Positions 54,628-64,000 of a DNA stretch of 64,000 nt are shown piece by piece. Below the pieces are notes generated by a model. It was not told the origin of the DNA and searched no databases. It saw only the letters and a program-made list of their open reading frames with translations. Both the position numbers and the translations under genes were made by a program. The DNA is from Bradyrhizobium sp. CB1650 (lineage in GTDB: Bacteria > Pseudomonadota > Alphaproteobacteria > Rhizobiales > Xanthobacteraceae). Location: assembly GCF_029761915.1 (NCBI RefSeq), contig NZ_CP121695.1, positions 9,019,501 through 9,083,500 on the forward strand, read 5' to 3'. How positions within the stretch are numbered: the first letter of the stretch is position 1; every line of letters starts with the position of its first letter.

Positions 54628-55572
54628 TCATGCGCCCCCTGCCATCGGGGCGAGCGCCCGGAACACGACCTCGGCGAGCAGGGTCGCAAACAGCGCGAAC
54701 AGATAAAGGATGGAGAAAGCAAACAGCTTGCGGGTCGCGCGCAGCGACTGGCTGCGCTCGCGGCGCATATAAACGTTGATCGCGAGCACCAGCATGCCGG
54801 CGCCGAGGATCAGCGAGGTGACACCGTAAATCGCATCGAAATAGCCGAGCGCCCAGGGCGCGGCGGCCACCGCGATCAGCACGACGGTGTAGAGCAGGAT
54901 CTGCAGCCGCGTCGCGTCGGGACCGGCGACGTTGGGCAGCATCGGAATGCCGGCGCGGGCGTAGTCGTCGGAGCGGAACAGAGCCAGCGCCCAGAAGTGC
55001 GGCGGGGTCCAGAAGAAGATGATGGCGAACAGCAGCAGCGGCTCGACGTCGACCGTGCCGGTCACGGCGGCCCAGGCCACCACCGGGGGCAGCGCGCCGG
55101 CGGCACCGCCGATCACGATGTTCTGTGCGGTCCAGCGCTTCAGGAGCATCGTGTAGATCACGACGTAGAAGAAGATGGTGAAGGCGAGCAGCGCGCCGGC
55201 GATCCAGTTGACGAGGATGCCGAGCGTCATCACCGAGAAGAAGGCCAGCGTCATGCCGAACGCCATCGCCTCGGGCCGAGTGATGCGGCCGCGAGGGATC
55301 GGCCGGTTCGCCGTGCGCGACATCTTGGCGTCGATGTCGCCTTCGAGCGCCATGTTGAGCGCACCGGAGGCGCCGGCGCCGACCGCGATGCAGAGCAGAG
55401 AGGTGATCGCGAGCACGGGGTGGAAATGTCCCGGCGCCATCGCCATCCCGACCAGCGCCGTGAAGATCACGAGCGACATCACCCGCGGCTTGAGCAGCGC
55501 AACGTAATCGCCAACCTCCGCCTCGGAGATCCGGGGACCGATATCGACGGCGTTCTGATCGAGGACAGACAC
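54628..55572 (-). CDS. ctaB: protoheme IX farnesyltransferase (heme O synthase)
   Basis: This 314-residue membrane protein adds a farnesyl group to heme b, giving heme O, the precursor of heme a for the aa3 oxidase. The first prenyl-diphosphate motif lies in [20 protein letters not shown] (N-x3-D-x3-D), followed by [15 protein letters not shown]. The second polar loop is [20 protein letters not shown]. It has about eight to nine membrane segments. The gene lies between ctaD and coxF. Confidence 0.97.
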   Translation of the reverse strand: MSVLDQNAVDIGPRISEAEVGDYVALLKPRVMSLVIFTALVGMAMAPGHFHPVLAITSLLCIAVGAGASGALNMALEGDIDAKMSRTANRPIPRGRITRPEAMAFGMTLAFFSVMTLGILVNWIAGALLAFTIFFYVVIYTMLLKRWTAQNIVIGGAAGALPPVVAWAAVTGTVDVEPLLLFAIIFFWTPPHFWALALFRSDDYARAGIPMLPNVAGPDATRLQILLYTVVLIAVAAAPWALGYFDAIYGVTSLILGAGMLVLAINVYMRRERSQSLRATRKLFAFSILYLFALFATLLAEVVFRALAPMAGGA

Positions 55573-55633
55573 GTAAGTTTACTCGCTTGATGGTCGAGCC
55601 GCGGCGCCCATGACGGGCGCCGCGGGAAATTGC

Positions 55634-58169
<2,536 letters not shown>

Positions 58170-58610
58170 GCCGTTCGCGCTCCCCTTACGAAATCACCCC
58201 AAGTGCATTCCCCTCTTGGTGGGGAATGCTTATTCGATCCGCCCGCCTGACAAACCGCCGCTCAAGAATACCTCTAAGAGGCATTGGGGCCAGATCGCTA
58301 GAACGCCGAAATCAAGCCTCTCAAACCATAATTCTTGATCTATCGCAATGCAGTCTTGAGCCCTGTCTGTCAGCCATCACCCGCAAGATATTTCCTAGTA
58401 AGATCAGACAAAAATACCGTTTTGCGGGATGCCGTGGCTTGACAGCGGGATTGCCCGCGGTAGGCACTGGTCGACCGCTGCGCCGGAACCTGATTCGGAT
58501 GAAGGCGAGACTGCCGGCGCGGCGCGAGATTTGCTTGGGAAGCGCCTTCAAGCCGCCGTCATTCCCGTATCAGTCGCGAGCGACCCAAGCGAACAGAGGG
58601 ACCGACCCCG
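58170..58610. other. divergent region of about 440 bases between ctaC and an ialB-like gene
   Basis: No gene is supported here. The region should hold the promoter of the cta cluster (minus) and of the ialB-like gene (plus). A TTGACA at 58439 is the best -35-like sequence for the latter but lacks a good -10. No FixK/FNR-type box was seen. Confidence 0.5.
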
Positions 58611-59144
58611 ATGGGGCTTTCGACATGCAAGGCAAGGCCGGCTAACAGCCTGAAGACCCTCGCAGCCCTGCTGGGTGCGATCCTCGTCCTCGCCCTGCCC
58701 GGCCTCGCCCATGCGCAGGGCGCGGTGCGCTCCGTCCATGGCGACTGGCAGATCCGCTGCGACACCCCGCCCGGCGCCCAGAGCGAGCAATGCGCCCTGA
58801 TTCAGAGCGTGGTCGCCGAGGATCGCTCCAATGCCGGCCTGACCGTGATCGTGCTGAAGACCGCCGACCAGAAGAGCCGGCTGATGCGGGTGGTCGCACC
58901 GCTCGGCGTGCTGCTGCCCTCCGGCCTCGGCCTGAAGCTCGACAACCAGGATGTCGGCCGCGCCGGCTTCGTCCGCTGCCTGCCCAATGGCTGCGTCGCC
59001 GAGGTCGTGATGGACGACAAGCTGCTCGGCCAGCTCCGCAGCGCCAAGACCGCCACCTTCATCATCTTCGAAACCCCCGAGGAAGGCATCGGCTTCCCGC
59101 TCAGCCTGAACGGGCTAGGCGAAGGCTACGACAAGTTGCCGTAG
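58611..59144 (+). CDS. invasion-associated locus B (IalB) family protein
   Basis: This 177-residue exported protein has a signal peptide ending in LPGLAHAQ. The IalB pattern is clear: VHGDWQIRCDTPPGAQSEQC with its cysteine pair, IQSVVAEDRSNAGLTVIVLK, then VGRAGFVRCLPNGCVAEVVM with a second cysteine pair. IalB proteins are small periplasmic beta proteins whose name comes from Bartonella; in free-living relatives the role is unknown. The gene stands alone. Confidence 0.92.
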   Translation: MGLSTCKARPANSLKTLAALLGAILVLALPGLAHAQGAVRSVHGDWQIRCDTPPGAQSEQCALIQSVVAEDRSNAGLTVIVLKTADQKSRLMRVVAPLGVLLPSGLGLKLDNQDVGRAGFVRCLPNGCVAEVVMDDKLLGQLRSAKTATFIIFETPEEGIGFPLSLNGLGEGYDKLP

Positions 59145-59255
59145 GCGGCTGCGAGCAGTCGATTCTATCGTTTCCGTAATGTGACGCCTGGTACCCTCGC
59201 GGATCCGGCCTGAAACCATTATCTTGCCTCACATCCCCCGATAATGGACGGACGC

Positions 59256-60683
59256 ATGACCAACCCTGCCACGACCTCCCTGCTCGACCGCGCCAATCTC
59301 GATCGCGACCAGGTTCGCAACGAGGTCGCGCGTGGGCTTTCGGGCGCCGACGACGGCGAACTGTTCCTGGAATACAGCCAGACCGAAGCGCTGATGTTCG
59401 ACAATGGGCGGCTGAAGCAGGCGACCTATGACACCTCGCAGGGTTTTGGCTTGCGCGCGGTGAAAGACGATGCCGTCGGCTATGCGCATTCCTCCGACGT
59501 GTCGCTGCCGGCGCTGATCCGCGCCGCCGATGCGGTTGCAGCCGTGCGCGGCGGCTATTCCGGCAGCTTCGCGAGCCCCCCTCCGCACACCAATGTGCGG
59601 CTCTATGCCGACGACAATCCGCTGGATGCGCCGGGCTTCGAGACCAAGGTGAAGCTGCTCGCCGAGATCGACGCCTATTTGCGCGACAAGGATCCGCGGG
59701 TGCGGCAGGTCAGTGTCAGCCTTGGCGCGACCTGGCAGGTCGTCGAGATCCTACGTCCCGACGGCGAAAGCTATCGCGATATCCGCCCCTTGGTGCGCGT
59801 GAACATCTCCGTCGTCGCCGGTCAGGGTGACCGGCAGGAGAGCGGCAGCAAGGGCTATGGCGGCCGCGCCGGCTATGCCGAATTCATCGAGTCCAGCAAC
59901 TGGCGCGAAGCCGCCGACGGCGCGCTGCGCGAGGCGCTGGTCAATCTGGAATCGATTTCGGCGCCCGCCGGCGAGATGGACGTCGTGCTCGGGGCCGGCT
60001 GGCCCGGCGTGATGCTGCATGAAGCGGTCGGCCACGGCCTCGAAGGCGACTTCAACCGCAAGAAGACCTCGGCCTTCGCCGGCCTGATGGGCCAGCAGGT
60101 CGCGGCCAAGGGCGTCACCGTGGTCGACGACGGCACCATTGCTTCAAGGCGCGGGTCGCTGTCGATCGACGATGAGGGCACGCCGACCAACCGAACCGTG
60201 CTGATCGAGGACGGCATCCTGGTCGGCTACATGCAGGACCGCCAGAACGCGCGTCTCATGAACATGAAGCCGACCGGCAACGGCCGCCGCCAGGGCTATG
60301 CCCATGTGCCGATGCCGCGCATGACCAACACCTACATGCTCGCCGGCGGGCGCGAGCCAGGCGAAATCATCGCCTCGGTGAAGAACGGCGTGTTCGCTGC
60401 GAATTTTGGCGGCGGCCAAGTCGACATCACCTCGGGCAAGTACGTGTTCCAGTGCACCGAGGCCTACAGAATCGAGAACGGCAAGATCGGCGCCCCCCTG
60501 AAGGGCGCCATGCTCATCGGCAACGGTCCCACCGACCTGCATCGCATTCGCGCGATCGGCAACGACCTTGCGCTCGACACCGGCATCGGCACCTGCGGCA
60601 AGAACGGCCAGGGGGTGCCGGTCGGCGTCGGACAGCCGACGCTCCTGATGGAACGCATCACGGTCGGAGGCACCGGCGCATGA
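59256..60683 (+). CDS. tldD: metalloprotease TldD
   Basis: This encodes about 475 residues from the ATG at 59256; an in-frame ATG at 59244 is the alternative. The zinc motif HEAVGHGLEGDFNRKKTSAF (HExxxH) is at about residue 255, and the C-terminus GQGVPVGVGQPTLLMERITV is family-typical. TldD forms a heterodimeric protease with TldE/PmbA that trims small peptides, including modified peptides in other bacteria. TldE is not in the window. Its stop overlaps the lepB start. Confidence 0.95.
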   Translation: MTNPATTSLLDRANLDRDQVRNEVARGLSGADDGELFLEYSQTEALMFDNGRLKQATYDTSQGFGLRAVKDDAVGYAHSSDVSLPALIRAADAVAAVRGGYSGSFASPPPHTNVRLYADDNPLDAPGFETKVKLLAEIDAYLRDKDPRVRQVSVSLGATWQVVEILRPDGESYRDIRPLVRVNISVVAGQGDRQESGSKGYGGRAGYAEFIESSNWREAADGALREALVNLESISAPAGEMDVVLGAGWPGVMLHEAVGHGLEGDFNRKKTSAFAGLMGQQVAAKGVTVVDDGTIASRRGSLSIDDEGTPTNRTVLIEDGILVGYMQDRQNARLMNMKPTGNGRRQGYAHVPMPRMTNTYMLAGGREPGEIIASVKNGVFAANFGGGQVDITSGKYVFQCTEAYRIENGKIGAPLKGAMLIGNGPTDLHRIRAIGNDLALDTGIGTCGKNGQGVPVGVGQPTLLMERITVGGTGA

Positions 60684-61474
60684 ATGTTGAGAAAGTCGGG
60701 GCGACCGGCAGCACGCCGAAGACGAGCAAGCCAAAGACAAGCACCTGGCGCGGGCAGATCGTTCAGCTCGCCGGTATCGTCGCCGCAGTGTTCATCGCCA
60801 AGGGCGCGTTAGCGGAACCGTTCTACGTACCGTCGGGCTCGATGGAGCCGACGCTGCTGATTGGCGATGCGCTGCTCGCTTCGAAATTCCCCTACGGCTA
60901 CGGCACTTCGTCGCTGCCGATCCAGATCAACCTGCCCGAGACCGGCCGCGTATTCGCGGAGACGCCGAAGCTCGGTGACGTCGTGGTGTTCCGCTGGCCC
61001 GGCGACCGCTCGCAGGCCTGGGTCAAGCGCGTAGTGGGGCTCCCCGGCGACCGCATCCAGATGCGGCAGGGCCAGCTCTTCGTCAACGACCGTCCCGCCG
61101 AGCTGAAGCCGGACGGTGTCGGCCAGGCCGAAGACGACAATGGCGGCAGCGAGCCCGCCTACCGCTATGTCGAGACGCTGCCGAACGGCGTGTCGCATCT
61201 GATCTTCAAGATGCGCGACAACGGCCCGCTCGACAACACGCCTGAGGTGACGGTGCCGCCCGGCCATCTCTTCGTGCTCGGCGACAACCGGGACAATTCC
61301 GCCGACAGCCGCGTGTCGGTGCGCTCCGGCGGCGTCGGCCTCTTGCCGATCGACAATCTGGTTGGACGCGCCGACGCGGTGCTCGGCTCCTGGGATCTCG
61401 GCATGCGCGGCCAGCCGGTCTGGACCTGGCTCTCCGGGTTCCGCCTCGCGCGGTTCTTCACCGCCGTGCACTGA
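60680..61474 (+). CDS. lepB: signal peptidase I
   Basis: This 264-residue protein has one N-terminal membrane segment (IVQLAGIVAAVFIAKGALAE). The catalytic serine is S54 in YVPSGSMEPTLLIGDALL, and the catalytic lysine is in WVKRVVGLPGDRIQM. The GDNRDNSADSR box near the end completes the family pattern. It cleaves signal peptides of exported proteins. The gene overlaps tldD (ATGA). A paralogue elsewhere is possible, since the usual lepB of alphaproteobacteria lies by rnc, which is not seen here. Confidence 0.95.
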   Translation: MNVEKVGATGSTPKTSKPKTSTWRGQIVQLAGIVAAVFIAKGALAEPFYVPSGSMEPTLLIGDALLASKFPYGYGTSSLPIQINLPETGRVFAETPKLGDVVVFRWPGDRSQAWVKRVVGLPGDRIQMRQGQLFVNDRPAELKPDGVGQAEDDNGGSEPAYRYVETLPNGVSHLIFKMRDNGPLDNTPEVTVPPGHLFVLGDNRDNSADSRVSVRSGGVGLLPIDNLVGRADAVLGSWDLGMRGQPVWTWLSGFRLARFFTAVH

Positions 61475-61484
61475 GCCACCGCTC

Positions 61485-61832
61485 ATGACCTTCGAAGACG
61501 TCAGAAAGTTCGCGCTGACGTGGCCGGAGGTCGAGGACGGCACCTCCTACGGCACGCCGGCGCTGAAAGTGCGCAAGAAGATGCTGGCGCGGCTGAAAGA
61601 GGACGGCGACAGCCTTGTGATGCCGGATGTGCCGATCGACGAGCGCGCGATGCTGGTCGAGAGCCAGCCGAAGATATTTTACTTCACCGATCATTACGCC
61701 GACTATTCGATCGTGCTGATCCGCCTCTCCAGGGCGAAGCGCGCAAGCGTCGAGCCGTTCCTGCGCCGGCGCTGGCGCGCGCTCGCATCGAAAGCCGCGC
61801 GCGCGAGATATGATGCGGGTGAGAACGCGTGA
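61485..61832 (+). CDS. MmcQ/YjbR family protein
   Basis: This 115-residue soluble protein starts MTFEDVRKFALTWPEVEDGT and has the family core GTPALKVRKKMLARLKEDGD and the late YADYSIVLIRLSRAKRASVE. These proteins adopt a small alpha/beta fold related to CyaY-like or DNA-binding structures, and the function is unknown. It is ten bases after lepB and overlaps the next gene (GTGA at 61829), so all four plus-strand genes may form one operon. Confidence 0.9.
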   Translation: MTFEDVRKFALTWPEVEDGTSYGTPALKVRKKMLARLKEDGDSLVMPDVPIDERAMLVESQPKIFYFTDHYADYSIVLIRLSRAKRASVEPFLRRRWRALASKAARARYDAGENA

Positions 61833-62407
61833 GCGCGGTGATGGACGCAGCGCGCTTCCTTGCGCTGGCGCTGAAGAATCCGATCAACGTTGCTATCGTC
61901 GATGATCTGGCACGGCTCGCGCTGCCGGATGCCTGGCTGGTCTCGGGGTGCCTGGTGCAGACGGTGTGGAACGTGCTCACAGGCCGCGCAGTCGACCACG
62001 GCATCGCCGATTACGACGTGTTCTACTTCGATCCCGACACCTCGTGGGAGGCCGAGGATGCGGTGATCCGCACATTGCATGCGCGGCTTGTGCATCTCGA
62101 CGTCAAGATCGAGGCCCGCAACCAGGCGCGCGTCCATCTGTGGTACCCCGGCAAGCACGGCCTGCCCTATCCGCCGCTGGCCCGCTCCACCGACGGCATC
62201 GACCGCTTCCTGACGCAGAACACGCAGGTGGGAGTGAGACGCATCGGCGCGGATTTCGATGTCTATGCGCCGCACGGCTTCGACGACATCGCAAACCTCA
62301 TCGCACGGCCCAATCCGGGCCCGAATTTTTCCCCCGCGAATTACGCCGTGAAGGCCGCGCGCTGGAAGGCGCTATGGCCGGAGCTCACGGTGATTGCGGT
62401 CGAGTGA
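61829..62407 (+). CDS. nucleotidyltransferase-like protein (DUF925 type)
   Basis: This 192-residue protein starts with GTG in a GTGA overlap. LVSGCLVQTVWNVLTGR, then HGIADYDVFYFDPDTSWEAE with the DYD metal-binding-like motif, are characteristic of the nucleotidyltransferase-related DUF925/NTP_transf_9 family. The C-terminus contains ANYAVKAARWKALWPELTVI. A catalytic role is suggested by the fold but no substrate is known. The gene ends the lepB-containing run. Confidence 0.88.
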   Translation: MSAVMDAARFLALALKNPINVAIVDDLARLALPDAWLVSGCLVQTVWNVLTGRAVDHGIADYDVFYFDPDTSWEAEDAVIRTLHARLVHLDVKIEARNQARVHLWYPGKHGLPYPPLARSTDGIDRFLTQNTQVGVRRIGADFDVYAPHGFDDIANLIARPNPGPNFSPANYAVKAARWKALWPELTVIAVE

Positions 62408-62466
62408 GATGCCGCCCCAACGTCATGGCCGGGCTTGACGACCGAGTGTTTGGCGCGAGCTGATCG

Positions 62467-63030
62467 CTACCTCACCACGCCCGACGTGAACCCCGCTTTC
62501 CGGCGCGGCGGCTTGATTTCCTTCTTCAGGAAGCAGCGCGCCTCACGGCCGGTGTAGCCGGGGCGCGCATAGGTAAAGGCGCGGCACTTGTTGTCGGCGG
62601 TGCAGGCCGCCTTGCAGGCCTCCACGCCTTCGCCGGCCTTTAGTTCGGAACTGCGCAAATCGCCGCCGGGGCGGTCGATCGACGTCTCCACGCCCTCGAT
62701 GCGCGGCTCGATCACGCCGGCGCCGCGCACGCCGGAGATGCAGCAGTTTCCCGGCACGCGGGGCGGCACTGTGTTCTTGAGCCAGCATACCGCCGAACTG
62801 CCTTCGACATCGGGATAGCTGAAGCTCCAGGACCGGCAACGGCGGTCGCGCTCGCACAGCATCGCACAATCCTCCGGATCGCCCGTGGTGACCGGCGTGT
62901 TGAAATAGTCGCCGCCGGGCCGGTCGAACGCCGTCTGGGCACGCGCCGGCACGCACGCGAGTGCGAGCACCAGCGCAACGCATGCCGCGACGCTTGCCAT
63001 GATGACCCCAGGCAGGCGGCCCTTCCCCAT
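62467..63030 (-). CDS. exported protein with two PAN/Apple domains
   Basis: This encodes about 187 residues from the ATG at 63030; the ATG at 63000 is also possible. A signal peptide (VAACVALVLALACVPARAQ) leads to two repeats. Each has the form DRPGGDYFNTP... with CAMLCERDRRCRSWSFSYP in the first and CKAACTADNKCRAFTYARP in the second, the cysteine pattern of PAN domains. A basic C-terminus follows (IKPPRRKAGFTSGVVR). PAN domains mediate binding to proteins or carbohydrates. The two repeats share the start DRPGGD. Confidence 0.9.
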   Translation of the reverse strand: MGKGRLPGVIMASVAACVALVLALACVPARAQTAFDRPGGDYFNTPVTTGDPEDCAMLCERDRRCRSWSFSYPDVEGSSAVCWLKNTVPPRVPGNCCISGVRGAGVIEPRIEGVETSIDRPGGDLRSSELKAGEGVEACKAACTADNKCRAFTYARPGYTGREARCFLKKEIKPPRRKAGFTSGVVR

Positions 63031-63141
63031 CCGAACAGCTTTCGAGTTATTGACGACGCTTGCGTTTTTCAGCCGGTCATTTGATCGCCGCAAACCTGTA
63101 TGGGCGATGAACGGCCCTGAGACCGGCTGTCGCCGGTCACG

Positions 63142-64000
63142 CTAGAAAGCGTAGTCCTCGTAGGCTGGTTCCACCGAGCCGTTCCAAGGGCCGTTGAACT
63201 TGTCCAGCATCTCCTCGGCCGGCGTCCGGCCGGCATCGATGATGCGATCGAGCGGCTCGAGATGGCGGGTCTCGTCCCGGCCGAGATGGTCGATCCGACC
63301 GCGCCGACGCAGACCCGCATGTGCCAGAACGAGGCATTCCTTGGCGATCTCGAAGAGATAGCGGTCCTTGATCCGCGCCTTGAAGCCGAAGCGCGGCACG
63401 TCGTCGCGCAGCGCCTGGCGCTCATGCGCGCTCCAGTGCTTCACGATCTCCCAGGCGCCATCGAGCGACACATCGTCGTAGAGCAGCCCGACCCAGAACG
63501 CCGGCAGTGCCGGCAGCCGGCCCCATGGGCCGCCGTCGGAGCCGCGCATCTCCAGATAGCGCTTCAGCCGCACCTCCGGGAAGATCGTCGAGAGATGGTT
63601 GGCCCAGTCGGACAGCGTCGGACGCTCGCCGGGCAGGTTGTTGTTGCGGCCATCGAAGAAGGCGCGGAACGAGGAGCCGGACACGTCGATGTATTCCTCC
63701 CCACGCTTGACGAAGTACATGGGCACGTCGAGCGCGTAATCGACATAGCGCTCGAAACCCATGCCGTCCTCGAAGGCGAACGGCAGCATGCCCGAGCGCG
63801 CATTGTCAGTGTCGCGCCAGATCTCGGAGCGGAAGGAGAGGAAACCGTTGGGCTTGCCTTCGGTGAAGGGCGAATTGGCGAACAGCGCGGTCGCAACCGG
63901 CTGGAGCGCCAGCGACACGCGCAGCTTCCTGACCATGTCGGCTTCCGAGGAGAAGTCGAGATTGGTCTGCACCGTGCAGGTCCGGTACATCATGTCGAGG
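63142..64000 (-). CDS. gshA: glutamate-cysteine ligase, plant-type (3' part)
   Basis: The frame is open to the window edge, so the N-terminal part is missing. The visible 286 residues start [20 protein letters not shown] and include [40 protein letters not shown] and the tail [13 protein letters not shown] are also present. These match the plant/alphaproteobacterial GshA class, which joins glutamate and cysteine in the first step of glutathione synthesis. The TYR/QTNLDFS segment contains substrate-binding residues. Confidence 0.95.
   Translation of the reverse strand, partial: LDMMYRTCTVQTNLDFSSEADMVRKLRVSLALQPVATALFANSPFTEGKPNGFLSFRSEIWRDTDNARSGMLPFAFEDGMGFERYVDYALDVPMYFVKRGEEYIDVSGSSFRAFFDGRNNNLPGERPTLSDWANHLSTIFPEVRLKRYLEMRGSDGGPWGRLPALPAFWVGLLYDDVSLDGAWEIVKHWSAHERQALRDDVPRFGFKARIKDRYLFEIAKECLVLAHAGLRRRGRIDHLGRDETRHLEPLDRIIDAGRTPAEEMLDKFNGPWNGSVEPAYEDYAF

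Noticed and set aside
58439..58466. TTGACA as a sigma-70 promoter for the ialB-like gene
   Set aside because: No acceptable -10 hexamer at the right spacing, and alphaproteobacterial promoters are too variable to call by eye.

Overview
The window is a chromosomal piece of a GC-rich alphaproteobacterium, almost certainly Bradyrhizobium or a close relative in the Nitrobacteraceae. This rests on the hemA, atpB and cta gene sequences, the split F0 operon with paired b and b' subunits, a FixK-type box in front of hemA, and several dispersed palindromic repeats of a kind familiar from Bradyrhizobium genomes. No rRNA, tRNA, CRISPR array, integrase or insertion sequence was found.

Layout. 1-5.7 kb holds metabolic genes: an amidohydrolase, a cupin, an M29 aminopeptidase and a fumarase-superfamily lyase. 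6.2-11 kb carries two closely related winged-helix/TPR regulators flanking a GFA-family protein and an NnrU/MddA-like membrane methyltransferase. 11.3-16.4 kb is a complete oligopeptide-type ABC importer with its two ATPases fused. 16.8-19.2 kb has small genes, an AEC transporter and two broken genes. 19.3-23.9 kb is the most unusual part: a PAP2-family membrane enzyme convergent with a three-gene operon made of an amino-acid-type adenylating enzyme, an MBOAT-like membrane protein and a carrier protein. The carrier gene has a one-base frameshift, and the two transcription units share an operator-like palindrome. 24-32 kb has a regulator, a porin, a chemotaxis receptor, a metallo-beta-lactamase-fold hydrolase, a vanadium-haloperoxidase-type phosphatase and a third winged-helix/TPR regulator. 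32.2 kb is hemA.

33.7-40 kb has a transporter-domain hybrid histidine kinase, a convergent NarL-type response regulator and an MHS-family transporter. 41.5-44.2 kb is the F0 operon atpI-atpB-atpE-b'-b, closed by a strong terminator. 45-48.5 kb is thrC, an M16 peptidase and a GNAT acetyltransferase on the minus strand. 49-51.5 kb is a divergent sensor kinase and response regulator pair with an NTF2-like gene. 51.6-58.2 kb is the aa3-type cytochrome c oxidase cluster (ctaC, ctaD, ctaB, coxF, ctaG, ctaE, DUF983, SURF1). 58.6-64 kb holds ialB-like, tldD, lepB, a MmcQ/YjbR protein, a nucleotidyltransferase-like protein, a PAN-domain protein and the 3' part of gshA.

The clear functional groups are aerobic energy metabolism (F0, aa3 oxidase and its heme and copper assembly factors, oxygen-responsive hemA) and membrane or envelope functions. 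Start codons were chosen by ribosome-binding-site spacing and family N-termini. All functional calls come from reading motifs by eye, with no database search.
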